From assembly GCA_013152385.1 (NCBI GenBank), contig JAADGL010000009.1, positions 1 to 38,467 on the forward strand: DNA of 38,467 bases, written 5' to 3'. Source of the stretch: Acidobacteriota bacterium (GTDB lineage: Bacteria; Acidobacteriota; Holophagae; Thermotomaculales; Thermotomaculaceae). Under the pieces are notes generated by a model. The model did not search any database, had not been told where the DNA came from, and was given only the letters and a program-made list of their open reading frames with translations. Each line of letters opens with the position of its first letter. Positions within the stretch are counted from its first letter, which is position 1. Below are positions 24,198-32,475 of the stretch, in pieces. Both the position numbers and the translations under genes were made by a program.

Positions 24198-24630
24198 AGA
24201 TTTTGTAGTTCCGAAAATTCCCGTTGAACTTCAAATTCTCCGGGAAGGTGCCAGCGGCTTTCATCCCTGCCGTCTCTTTTTAAGCAGTTTGTCCCGCCAT
24301 CACTACGGACCGGAGACGGTTGTGGAATTTCTCAATGACGGTATTGATTTTGTCCCGGTGGAACTGGATGGGAAAATTCATATCCTGAACCTGCATCAGA
24401 TCATGGTTTTCCGCGACATTTCCGGTAAATTTGAAGGTTTTGGGAAAGCGGTAAAGCTGACACTGAAAAATACACGGCTGTTTATGGTTCGGCAGGCGGA
24501 AGCACTCCCGGAAAGCCACTGCCGGACACAGGATTACCTAAACGGTAAGGGCCTGTTTGTTGAGTTTGTTTCAGATGAAAACCGGATCTTTGTGAACAAG
24601 TTTTTTATTGTTTCGGCGGTGGATCAGTGA
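24190..24630 (+). CDS. Unrecognised protein between FHA and PilT genes
   Basis: 146 residues, no signal peptide or membrane segment. I do not recognise the family. It looks like a small mixed alpha/beta cytoplasmic protein; the most striking part is SRHHYGPETVVEFLNDGIDFVP followed by ILNLHQIMVF (about residues 35-70), which predicts a strand-helix-strand unit. The ATG at 24190 is preferred to an in-frame GTG at 24169 because GGAAAAG lies just upstream. It overlaps both neighbours (cNMP/FHA gene and pilT, the latter as GTGA), so it is almost certainly made together with them and may act in pilus retraction or its control; that is inference. Confidence 0.6.
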   Translation: MNKDFVVPKIPVELQILREGASGFHPCRLFLSSLSRHHYGPETVVEFLNDGIDFVPVELDGKIHILNLHQIMVFRDISGKFEGFGKAVKLTLKNTRLFMVRQAEALPESHCRTQDYLNGKGLFVEFVSDENRIFVNKFFIVSAVDQ

Positions 24631-25979
24631 AAAACATTGAAAAAATGCTGAATGCCGTACTCCAGCTGAGAGGGGTGTCATTGGAACTCGGCGAGAACTT
24701 AATCCCAGTGGCTCACACGGCGGAAGGAATGCGGAAACTAACAAAAACTCCCCTCGGAGAAAGAGAAATCCGTCTTTTGCTTTCCGAATGGGAAGAGTTG
24801 TCAAAGGGGCAGAAATCCTTTCAGCTGAATGAAGAAGTGTTTCACTTTGAAGAGCGGGGGGGTAAATTTCTTTTTACGCGTGGTAGGCCGGAACACACAC
24901 AGACAGAACAATTTGATACTCAAAAGCTGCTGAAACTGATTGTTGAAAAAGGAGCATCCGATCTCCATCTCTCTTCCGGCTGCCGGCCCATTATTCGGCT
25001 GGACGGAGAAATTATCACCCTGGAAGAATTTGACCCGGTGAATGAAACCGAACTTCTGAATCAATTGAAAGCCATCGTTCCCGCGAATGCACTGAAACAA
25101 TTCGAAGAAACAAACGATGTGGACCTTGCCTATTCCATTCCCGGGCTGGCACGTTTTCGCACCAACATTTTTCGGGATCATCGTGGAGCCTGCGTGGTTT
25201 TCCGTGTAATTCCGTCGGAAATCCTGACCCTGAAAATGCTGGGAGTTCCGAAAGAAGTGGTAGAGCTGACATCCCTCAGCAAAGGGCTGATACTGGTTAC
25301 CGGGCCCACCGGAAGCGGGAAGTCCACGACACTCGCAGCTCTTGTAGACCATATCAACCGAACCTGTAGCAAGCACATAATTACCATTGAAGACCCGCTG
25401 GAATTTATCCATGAGAACAAAAAATCTCATGTGAACCAAAGGGAAATTCATACCCATACCGAATCATTTAAGAAATCTCTTCGAGCGGCACTGCGTGAGG
25501 ACCCTGATGTGATCCTTGTCGGGGAAATGCGTGACCTCGAAACCATTGCCATCGCAGTGGAAATGGCGGTGACCGGCCATCTCGTCCTCGGTACGCTGCA
25601 TACAGCCACAGCAGTGGGAACAGTGGACAGAATTGTGGACCAGTTCCCGGTGGACCAGCAGTCTCAAATCCGGGTGATGCTGTCGGATTCATTGGTGGGA
25701 GTTGTGTCTCAGGTGCTGTGCAAGAAGAAAGGCGGCGGCCGGATAGCCGCTTACGAAGTTCTCATCGTTACCCCTTCCGTGGCCAATCTGATTCGGGAGA
25801 GCAAGACCTTTCAAATTCCTTCTTTAATGCAGACGGGAAGGGGATTGGGAATGCAACTGATGAATGACGCATTGCTTGAGCTTGTGGAAAAGAAAATTGT
25901 ATCTGCGGAAGATGCCGTGGCACGCAGCACAGACCCTGACGACTTGAGAAAAACTTTAAAAATGAAAGGGTTGTCATAA
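24627..25979 (+). CDS. PilT-like type IV pilus retraction ATPase
   Basis: 450 residues, longer than typical PilT (about 345-380). The C-terminal ~350 residues match PilT/PilU: KGASDLHLSSGCRP, AYSIPGLARFRTNIF, Walker A GPTGSGKST (226-234), ITIEDPLEFIH, Walker B DVILVGEMRD and the His box GHLVLGTLHT. PilT hexamers drive pilus retraction and twitching motility. The first ~100 residues are extra; they show spaced motifs reminiscent of a degenerate copy of the PilT N-terminal domain. The GTG start overlaps the upstream stop. No other pilus genes are in the window. PilU is an alternative name; the paralogue cannot be chosen. Confidence 0.85.
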   Translation: MKNIEKMLNAVLQLRGVSLELGENLIPVAHTAEGMRKLTKTPLGEREIRLLLSEWEELSKGQKSFQLNEEVFHFEERGGKFLFTRGRPEHTQTEQFDTQKLLKLIVEKGASDLHLSSGCRPIIRLDGEIITLEEFDPVNETELLNQLKAIVPANALKQFEETNDVDLAYSIPGLARFRTNIFRDHRGACVVFRVIPSEILTLKMLGVPKEVVELTSLSKGLILVTGPTGSGKSTTLAALVDHINRTCSKHIITIEDPLEFIHENKKSHVNQREIHTHTESFKKSLRAALREDPDVILVGEMRDLETIAIAVEMAVTGHLVLGTLHTATAVGTVDRIVDQFPVDQQSQIRVMLSDSLVGVVSQVLCKKKGGGRIAAYEVLIVTPSVANLIRESKTFQIPSLMQTGRGLGMQLMNDALLELVEKKIVSAEDAVARSTDPDDLRKTLKMKGLS

Positions 25980-26025
25980 CAACACCGTTCTTGAGTTCAA
26001 AACATTTCCAACGGAACCGACCCTG

Positions 26026-26721
26026 TTAGCGGGAAAAGCTGCCCCGTTGCAGAAAATGCAGTGTTTCTGTGATTACAGCTTCCGAACGCATGATAAACGG
26101 ATGACTGGTGTGTAAAACAATATGACCCGCGGAACCTGTTTCTTTTGTGCCGGCCACGCTGACGATTCCGTCGTGGGGTGCGGGAAGAATGGAATCAAAT
26201 AAATGGAAGGCGGATCGGTCTCCGGCGATAATTCCGCAGCGGGGGGGAAGGGGATAATGCTCTTCACGGAATGAATTGGCCCCGGTTCCCAGTTCCAGTG
26301 CTGCCGGCCCGAAAAAACTGCCGAACCATCTATATCTTTTCAGTTTATCCACAATTTCGGATCCCTGGTTCGGAGGTGCCAGCATAACTGTTCTGCCGAT
26401 TTTCTCTATTGGCAGGCCCTGAAAGGCAAAGCGCAGTAAAATTCCCCCCATGGAATGGGTGACAAAATGAACCTTTTCCCTGGACTTTGAAAAAACTTCA
26501 ATGATTTCGGGAAGAATAAACCTTTCGGCGAGGGTTTTTATCGGATACTTTCTGGAAGGGTAGCGAAGATTAACAGGGTAAAATCCGACAGATAAGAGTG
26601 CCCGGCCCATCTTTGACATGGACCGGGAAGTTCTTGCAAGTCCGTGAATTAAAATAACAGTCCCGGAAAAAGAGGGGCTTGGCGGCCTTCCCTCTGAACC
26701 TGTCTTTGTTTTAAGCAACAT
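26026..26721 (-). CDS. Alpha/beta hydrolase (lipase/esterase-like)
   Basis: 231 residues, no signal peptide. The fold is indicated by LIHGLAR (oxyanion region, about 24-30), the nucleophile elbow THSMGG with S90, then D184 in PAPHDGIVSV and H207 in HTSHPF, giving a plausible catalytic triad. The segment VMLAPPNQGSEIVDKL is typical of lipase/acetyltransferase-like proteins related to putative triacylglycerol lipases. Substrate is unknown. No clear ribosome-binding site is seen before the ATG, 15 nt after the end of the ytfJ-like gene, so it probably depends on read-through translation. It runs convergent to the pilT gene, with a 46-nt gap and no terminator visible. Confidence 0.75.
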   Translation of the reverse strand: MLLKTKTGSEGRPPSPSFSGTVILIHGLARTSRSMSKMGRALLSVGFYPVNLRYPSRKYPIKTLAERFILPEIIEVFSKSREKVHFVTHSMGGILLRFAFQGLPIEKIGRTVMLAPPNQGSEIVDKLKRYRWFGSFFGPAALELGTGANSFREEHYPLPPRCGIIAGDRSAFHLFDSILPAPHDGIVSVAGTKETGSAGHIVLHTSHPFIMRSEAVITETLHFLQRGSFSR

Positions 26722-26736
26722 GGGAACGCAAAAAAA

Positions 26737-27327
26737 TTATTTTGTGTTTTCTCCTGACGTTTCCGGTTGAGTTGCCGTTTCCGGCTTTTCTGTCATCGCC
26801 TTCAGAGCGGTTTTGATCGTATTGATCAGTTTCTGAATATCCGCATTGGATAGCTTCCCGTCTTTCAGAAAAATCAGTTTTCCGTCTTTGTCAAAACAGA
26901 GAACGGCATAACTTCCGTTTTTCTTCAGATTCCACGCATCGGCAATGTAATAATCCATGTCCCGGACATAAATCGTATCCGGGTAATCTTTCTGTTTCCC
27001 CTTCAGAATTTTGGTGATAATGAAATTCGGTTTCCAGGTTGCATTCATATTGATAACAGCAATGGAACCGTAGAGATTTTTTGGGAAGTTTTGAGCCTTC
27101 AGTGCTTTTTCGGTGGGAATGTTCATGTCTTTTGCATCCGGGTCCACATACATCAGGGTATAAACCTTGCCTTTGATTTCTGCGGAAGACCAAGGCGTTC
27201 CATTTACTCTGCCGCCTTTTTTACCGGACAGCTGAACCGTCGGCGGAACCTGTCCCAGTTCCACCGCGCTTGCGGAAGAAATGCCGAGTAATACCAGAAT
27301 TACCGGAATCATCCATCTTGATTTCAT
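26737..27327 (-). CDS. YtfJ-family periplasmic protein
   Basis: 196 residues. Signal peptide MKSRWMIPVILVLLGISSASA, then a thioredoxin-fold protein of the YtfJ family: VNGTPWSSAEIKGKVYTLMY, an NMNATWKPNFIITKIL segment, DAWNLKKNGSYAVLCFDKDGK and LSNADIQKLI. There is no CXXC motif, so it is not a thiol oxidoreductase. The function of YtfJ is unknown. A charged, Thr/Pro-rich tail (about 180-196) is likely flexible. AAGGAG lies 6 nt before the ATG. Probably the first gene of a two-gene unit with the hydrolase. Confidence 0.75.
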   Translation of the reverse strand: MKSRWMIPVILVLLGISSASAVELGQVPPTVQLSGKKGGRVNGTPWSSAEIKGKVYTLMYVDPDAKDMNIPTEKALKAQNFPKNLYGSIAVINMNATWKPNFIITKILKGKQKDYPDTIYVRDMDYYIADAWNLKKNGSYAVLCFDKDGKLIFLKDGKLSNADIQKLINTIKTALKAMTEKPETATQPETSGENTK

Positions 27328-27490
27328 AGTCCACTCCTTCTCTCAAAGAATTTATCCGATTTTACCACAGTGGCAGGATTGCGGAGAAAAGATTTCCCGC
27401 ATCCGGTGCGGAACATTTCCCCGTAGCGAAGAGGCTTTCCCAACTTCCTCCGGTATTGTAAACTGAAAGAAAGGTAATCGGGAGGCGCGT

Positions 27491-29218
27491 ATGACGGACC
27501 GTCGGTGGACAAAATTTTATGAAGACATATCCAAAACACTGAAATATCCCCGAAAATCCCTCTATGAAGTAGTGATGGATACGGTGGAGAAGATGCCGGA
27601 CGCGGTGGCAACGGATTTTTTCGGTGCCGAAATGACTTATCGGCAGCTTGGGGCCTATATTGACAAAACGGCGGATATGCTGGCCGCGCTGGGCTTTCGC
27701 GCCGGTGATCGGATTACAATTTCCATGCCTACTTCTCCCCAGGGGGTGGCGGCTGTATATGCCGCCAACAAGCTGGGAGGAGTTGCGTCTCTGATTCATC
27801 CTCTTTCCCCCGCGGCGGAGGTTCACGGTTATCTTGCCATGAGCAAAAGTCGTTTCGCGCTGACGCTGGATGCTTTTTACCCGGTTTTTGAGGAAGCAAG
27901 GGGTGAAACTGCCCTTGAAACCCTGATTCTGACCCGGATTTCGGATGAAATGCCGCGTTTAACCCGGTTGGGATTTAAGCTGACAGCAGGCAGGAAGATT
28001 AAAAAGGTTCCGGCGGATGCCGATGCTGTCTGGTGGCATGAAGCGATTGCAGGCGAAAATCCGAAATCCGAAAAAGCTGATGTAAAAGCCGATGACCTTG
28101 CGGCAATTCTGTATTCCGGCGGTACCACCGGTTCCCCGAAAGGCATTATGCTGTCCAATTACAATCTGGTCAGTGAAGGGATGATGGTGGCAAAGTGGGG
28201 GAAAATGGATAGCGGCGGGGTAATTCTCGCGATTTTGCCGATTTTTCACGGTTTCGGGCTTGGGGTTTGTATCAACGCGGCTTTTATGGGCGGTGCAAAG
28301 TCTATTCTGGTTCCGAAGTTTACCCCGGAGGATGTGGCAAAACTGATTCGGAAAAAACGGCCGAATTTTCTTGTGGGCGTTCCCACTCTGTTTGAGGCAC
28401 TGAGCCGGAATCCGGTGTTTCAGAAGACGGACTTGTCCTGTTTAAAAGCAGTGTTCTCCGGCGCTGACACCCTGCCCCGGCCGGTGAAAGAACGCTTTGA
28501 CACTGTGGTGAAAGCGGGCGGCGGCACAGCTGAACTGCAGGAGGGTTACGGGCTGACGGAAGCGGTAACTGCGATTATGGCAATGCCGCTTTCCGAGTAC
28601 CGGGAAGGGAGTATCGGGATTCCGTTTCCGGACATGGACGCGAAAATTGTTAAACCGGGTACAACCGAGGCACAGCCTGCCGGAGAGGAAGGGGAAATCT
28701 GCCTTTCCGGCCCGGCTGTGATGCTGGGGTATCTGGACAATCCGAAAGAAACTGCGGCAATGCTGAAACAGCATGAAGACGGGAATGTCTGGCTTCATAC
28801 CGGAGACTTGGGATTGATGGACGAAGACGGTTTTTTCTATTTCAGACAACGGCTCAAACGAATGATTAAATCCTCCGGCATGAATGTGTATCCCTCTCAG
28901 GTGGAAGCGGTTTTGCTTCAGCATCCGGCTGTGGCGGAAGCCTGCGTGATCGGAATACCGGATCGGGAACAGGTGGAGCGGGTAAAGGCGTTTGTTGTGC
29001 CGGAAAATCCGGAGACCGCCGGGCCGGAAATGGCAGCGGAGCTGATTCGCCACTGCCGGAAAAACCTCATTAAGTGGAGTTGCCCCCGCGAAGTGGCATT
29101 TCGGGACAGTCTCCCGAAAACCGCCGTGGGGAAGGTGGCGTTCCGTGTGCTGATGGAAGAGGAGATTGAACGGATGAAAGCTGCCGGCGGGTATGCCGGA
29201 ACGGAGGATAAACCGTGA
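27491..29218 (+). CDS. AMP-forming acyl-CoA synthetase
   Basis: 575 residues. Activates a carboxylic acid to its CoA thioester via an acyl adenylate. Signature motifs: LYSGGTTGSPKGIM (about 207-220), the QEGYGLTEAV region, TGDLGLMDEDGFFYF (D439 binds ribose), and the C-terminal catalytic lysine K548 in PKTAVGKVAFR. It belongs to the long-chain/4-coumarate-CoA ligase branch; substrate is not predictable from motifs. GGGAGG is 5 nt before the ATG. Its stop overlaps the dehydratase subunit gene as GTGA, so its product is probably the dehydratase's CoA-ester substrate or a precursor of it. Confidence 0.9.
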   Translation: MTDRRWTKFYEDISKTLKYPRKSLYEVVMDTVEKMPDAVATDFFGAEMTYRQLGAYIDKTADMLAALGFRAGDRITISMPTSPQGVAAVYAANKLGGVASLIHPLSPAAEVHGYLAMSKSRFALTLDAFYPVFEEARGETALETLILTRISDEMPRLTRLGFKLTAGRKIKKVPADADAVWWHEAIAGENPKSEKADVKADDLAAILYSGGTTGSPKGIMLSNYNLVSEGMMVAKWGKMDSGGVILAILPIFHGFGLGVCINAAFMGGAKSILVPKFTPEDVAKLIRKKRPNFLVGVPTLFEALSRNPVFQKTDLSCLKAVFSGADTLPRPVKERFDTVVKAGGGTAELQEGYGLTEAVTAIMAMPLSEYREGSIGIPFPDMDAKIVKPGTTEAQPAGEEGEICLSGPAVMLGYLDNPKETAAMLKQHEDGNVWLHTGDLGLMDEDGFFYFRQRLKRMIKSSGMNVYPSQVEAVLLQHPAVAEACVIGIPDREQVERVKAFVVPENPETAGPEMAAELIRHCRKNLIKWSCPREVAFRDSLPKTAVGKVAFRVLMEEEIERMKAAGGYAGTEDKP

Positions 29219-30366
29219 ACAGCACCGAAATCATTGAGAAGTTCCGTACGGCGGCCCGGGACCCTTTTCATTGCGTCCGGAGCTTGAAAAAGGAGAAACA
29301 TTGTCCGGTTGTGGGCTATACCTGCACGTACTTTCCGGAAGAAATCGTACTGGCTGCCGAAGCGCACCCCCTGCGCCTCTTCGGGGAATCCGGTATGGTG
29401 CTGAAAGCGGATGCCCATATTCAGGCCTACGGCTGTTCCCTGGCCCGTTCGGTGTTTGAAGATGCTTTGTCCGGGCAATTGGATTTCCTGGATGTAATGG
29501 CGTTTCCCCACAGCTGCGATACAATGCAGCGTCTGTCCGATATCTGGCGCCTTAACATTAAAAACACGGTCCATCTTGACCTGCTTTTTCCGGTACACCT
29601 GAAAAGTGAAGCGGCAGGGGATTATCTGAAAGCTGTGCTGGAACGGTTCAAAAAAGAACTGGAACAGGCATTGCAGACGGAAATATCCGGTTCCGCCCTC
29701 TCCGGGGCCATTTCCCTGACAAACCGCATCCGTTCCGCTCTCCATTCCCTCTACAGAATCCGGGCAGCGGCACCGGAACGGATTTCCGGCAGCGACTTAA
29801 ACCGGGTTGTCCGTGGATGTATGATTCTGGATCGTTCAACCGCTGCCGATTTACTGGAAACACTGGCAGATGAACTGGGAAGTGTGAATTTCCCGGCGGG
29901 AAAACAGCCGGTAAAACGATTGCTTTTAAGCGGCGGGGCCTGCCTGCACCCGGACATTCACGATATTATTGAACAACAGGGAGGCGCGGTGGTATGGGAC
30001 GATCTTTGCACCGGAAACCGCTATTTTGACACCCCTGTTCCTGATGGGCCAAGCCCCGTTTCCGCCATTGCAGAACGGTTTCTGGACAGAGCTGTCTGCC
30101 CCGCCAAGCACAGCGGCATTGACCGCCGGGGAAAAGAACTGTCGGAACTTGTATCAAAATACGAGATTAACGGTGTTATTTTCCTGCTTCTGAAATTCTG
30201 TGACCCCCACGGTTTTGATTATCCCGATTTGAAAGCCACACTTGAAGAAGCCGGTGTCCCCAGCCTGTTCCTGGAAGTGGAAAGCGGAAAACCGGTGGAC
30301 GGCCCGACCCGTACACGGGTGGAAACCTTCCTTCAAATCCTGAATCAGCAGGAGCCAATGACATGA
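29215..30366 (+). CDS. 2-hydroxyacyl-CoA dehydratase, subunit 1
   Basis: 383 residues, GTG start overlapping the ligase stop. Member of the HgdB/FldC/BcrB family, which builds one half of an iron-sulfur enzyme that removes water from 2-hydroxyacyl-CoA by a ketyl-radical route, or, in benzoyl-CoA reductases, reduces an aromatic ring. Seen: GYTCTYFPEEIVLAA near the start, YGCSLARS, FPHSCDTMQRL, and KFCDPHGFDYP near the end. C37, C74, C101 and C329 are candidate [4Fe-4S] ligands; which bind is not settled. The sequence ends four nt into the next gene. It could equally be the reductase type, since only the family fold is clear. Confidence 0.85.
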   Translation: MNSTEIIEKFRTAARDPFHCVRSLKKEKHCPVVGYTCTYFPEEIVLAAEAHPLRLFGESGMVLKADAHIQAYGCSLARSVFEDALSGQLDFLDVMAFPHSCDTMQRLSDIWRLNIKNTVHLDLLFPVHLKSEAAGDYLKAVLERFKKELEQALQTEISGSALSGAISLTNRIRSALHSLYRIRAAAPERISGSDLNRVVRGCMILDRSTAADLLETLADELGSVNFPAGKQPVKRLLLSGGACLHPDIHDIIEQQGGAVVWDDLCTGNRYFDTPVPDGPSPVSAIAERFLDRAVCPAKHSGIDRRGKELSELVSKYEINGVIFLLLKFCDPHGFDYPDLKATLEEAGVPSLFLEVESGKPVDGPTRTRVETFLQILNQQEPMT

Positions 30367-31592
30367 GCAAAAAAGACTTCAAGAAATCCGCCGCTTACAT
30401 GGAATCCGTGCCGAAGATGAAGAAAATTATGCGGAATTACTATCTGAAGGCAAAATACGCCCGGTATCTCGGCAGGAAAGTTGCCTGGATTACCAGCGGC
30501 GGCCCGGTGGAACCCCTCATTGCCATGGGCATTATTCCGGTGTACCCGGAAAACCACGGTGCCATGATCGGGGTTTCCCGCACCGGAGTAAAACTCTGTG
30601 AGGTGGCGGAAGGGATGGGGTATTCCACCGATCTCTGTTCCTACGCCCGGGCGGACATCGGCTGCTCGGCTGCCGGGGGTGGCCCCATCGGCGGCCTGCC
30701 GAAGCCGGACATGCTGATTTGCTGCAACAATATCTGCGGCACAGTGCTGAAATGGTATGAAATTCAGGCCCGGAAGTTTCGGGTGCCACTTTTTATTTTC
30801 GATACCCCCTTTGTTCACACCGAATTCACGAAGGAAGCCAAAACTTATGTGGACCGGCAGGTGGAAGACTACATCCGTTTCCTTGAAACTGTCATGAAAA
30901 AGAAATTCCCCCGCGACAAAATGAACGTGGTGGGAAAACGCTCGGTGGAAGCCATGCGGCTCTGGCAGCAGGTACTGGACACCGCCACGGCAAAACCCGC
31001 TCCCCTCACCGCTTTTGACGCGTTTTTTCATCTCGCCCTTATCGTTACCCTCCGGGGCACCCGGACGGTTCTCCGCTACTACCGCTTTCTGCTGGACGAG
31101 CTGAACCGGCGGGTGGAAAACGGCATCGGCATGGTAAAAACCGAACAGTACCGCTTTCTCTGGGACAACCTCCCCATCTGGCACCGGATGCGCTGGCTTT
31201 CCAGAACCTTTGCCGCCCGGAATGCGGCGCTGGTCGCCGATACCTACACATCCGCATGGTGCGGCACGGTGGACCACATTGACGAAAACGATTTCCTCGG
31301 GTCCATGGGTGAAGCCTACACCCGTATCTACCTCAATATCGGCGTGGACAAGATGGCGGAAAAAGTGCTGAACATGATTGACAAATATGAGGTGGACGGC
31401 CTTGTTATGCATTCCAACAGAAGCTGCAAACCCTATTCCTTCGGGCAATACGACATCCGGAGAATCGTTCAGGAGAAACGGGGCCTGCCGGTACTGATTC
31501 TGGAATCCGACATGGTGGATGCGCGGAAATTCAGTGAAGCCCAGGCGGAAACCCGCATTGACGCTTTCATGGAAATGGTGGGGCAGAAATGA
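30363..31592 (+). CDS. 2-hydroxyacyl-CoA dehydratase, subunit 2
   Basis: 409 residues, HgdA/FldB-like partner of the preceding subunit. It shows the family's PVEPLIAMGIIPVYPENH start, then C92 in TDLCSYAR, CC-NNIC (C120, C121, C125) followed by WYE, VDGLVMHSNRSCKPYSFGQYD with a further cysteine, and VLILESDMVDARKFSEAQAETRIDAF, the strongly conserved C-terminal block. Both halves together form the catalytic heterodimer with [4Fe-4S] clusters. ATGA overlaps join it to the genes on either side. No ferredoxin or further subunits follow, which fits the dehydratase type better than four-subunit BcrABCD reductases. Confidence 0.87.
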   Translation: MSKKDFKKSAAYMESVPKMKKIMRNYYLKAKYARYLGRKVAWITSGGPVEPLIAMGIIPVYPENHGAMIGVSRTGVKLCEVAEGMGYSTDLCSYARADIGCSAAGGGPIGGLPKPDMLICCNNICGTVLKWYEIQARKFRVPLFIFDTPFVHTEFTKEAKTYVDRQVEDYIRFLETVMKKKFPRDKMNVVGKRSVEAMRLWQQVLDTATAKPAPLTAFDAFFHLALIVTLRGTRTVLRYYRFLLDELNRRVENGIGMVKTEQYRFLWDNLPIWHRMRWLSRTFAARNAALVADTYTSAWCGTVDHIDENDFLGSMGEAYTRIYLNIGVDKMAEKVLNMIDKYEVDGLVMHSNRSCKPYSFGQYDIRRIVQEKRGLPVLILESDMVDARKFSEAQAETRIDAFMEMVGQK

Positions 31593-32359
31593 TCTGCTGC
31601 GGCATTGACATCGGTTCCGTCACTGCCAAAGGGGTGCTTCTGGAAGAATCGAAGCAGATTGCCGGCGCCATCCGGTTCACCGGCTACAATGCCGGAAACG
31701 CGGCGGAAACCATTCTTCAATCTCTACTGGAACAGGCGGGGCTGAAACAGGAGCAGGTGGACGCCATTGTCGCCACCGGCTACGGACGGAACAGCGTGAA
31801 TTTCGCGGACAAAGCCCTGTCTGAAATTATCTGCCACGCCGCAGGTGCCCACTTCGCCGTTCCCGCCGCCCGTACCGTCATTGACATCGGCGGGCAGGAC
31901 AGCAAAATAATCCGTCTCAAAGAAAACGGGCAGGTAACAGACTTTGTCATGAACGACAAATGTGCCGCCGGAACCGGGCGGTTCCTTGAAGTCATGGCCC
32001 GGGCACTGGGAACCGACCTGGACGGCTTCGGGCAGCTTTCCCTGAAAAGCCGCACCCCCGCCGCCATCAGCTCCACCTGTACCGTGTTTGCGGAATCCGA
32101 AGTTATCTCACTGGTGGCAAAGGGCGAAAAACGGGAAAACATTATTGCCGGCATCCACGCCTCCATTGCCGCCCGCACCGTTGCGCTGGCCAACAGAGTC
32201 GGTGTTGTCCCCGCTGTCGCCATGACAGGGGGTGTTTCCCGGAACATCGGAGTTGTCCGGGCCCTTGAAAAACACCTGAATCTTCCGGTCATCATCCCGG
32301 AAAACGCCCAGCTTACCGGCGCTGTCGGTGCCGCTTTGCTTGCACAAAAAGGGAAATAG
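31589..32359 (+). CDS. Dehydratase activator ATPase (HgdC-like)
   Basis: 256 residues, matching homodimeric activators such as HgdC/FldI. This ASKHA-fold protein bridges one [4Fe-4S] cluster between two subunits and uses ATP to inject the starting electron into the dehydratase. Seen: phosphate-binding CGIDIGSVTAKGVLL, TGYGRNSV, VIDIGGQDSKIIRL, the cluster cysteines C125 (MNDKCAAGTGRF) and C164 (SSTCTVFAESEVIS), and the adenosine motif AMTGGVSRN. Its presence means the enzyme is oxygen sensitive and needs a low-potential donor. It is the last gene of the four-gene cassette, overlapping subunit 2 by ATGA. Confidence 0.93.
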   Translation: MICCGIDIGSVTAKGVLLEESKQIAGAIRFTGYNAGNAAETILQSLLEQAGLKQEQVDAIVATGYGRNSVNFADKALSEIICHAAGAHFAVPAARTVIDIGGQDSKIIRLKENGQVTDFVMNDKCAAGTGRFLEVMARALGTDLDGFGQLSLKSRTPAAISSTCTVFAESEVISLVAKGEKRENIIAGIHASIAARTVALANRVGVVPAVAMTGGVSRNIGVVRALEKHLNLPVIIPENAQLTGAVGAALLAQKGK

Positions 32360-32373
32360 AATGTATGAATCCC

Positions 32374-32421
32374 GGATTCCCGCCGTTCCCGGCACAAAAA
32401 TCCGTGCCGTCGGGGGAATCC
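32374..32421. other. Imperfect hairpin after the dehydratase cassette
   Basis: GGATTCCC (32374-32381) pairs with GGGAATCC (32414-32421), CCG (32383-32385) with CGG (32411-32413), and CGGCAC (32390-32395) with GTGCCG (32404-32409). No T tract follows. It may end the cassette transcript or be part of an intergenic repeat. A 21-codon frame here is not considered a gene. Confidence 0.4.
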
Positions 32422-32475
32422 TGTGATACCCTTGTTGGACTTTAACCGGCCGGAATGCCGGAATTGGAGGATATT

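Noticed and set aside
32361-32426. 21-codon ORF between the activator and FKBP genes
   Set aside because: It coincides with a hairpin, has no ribosome-binding site and no conserved features.
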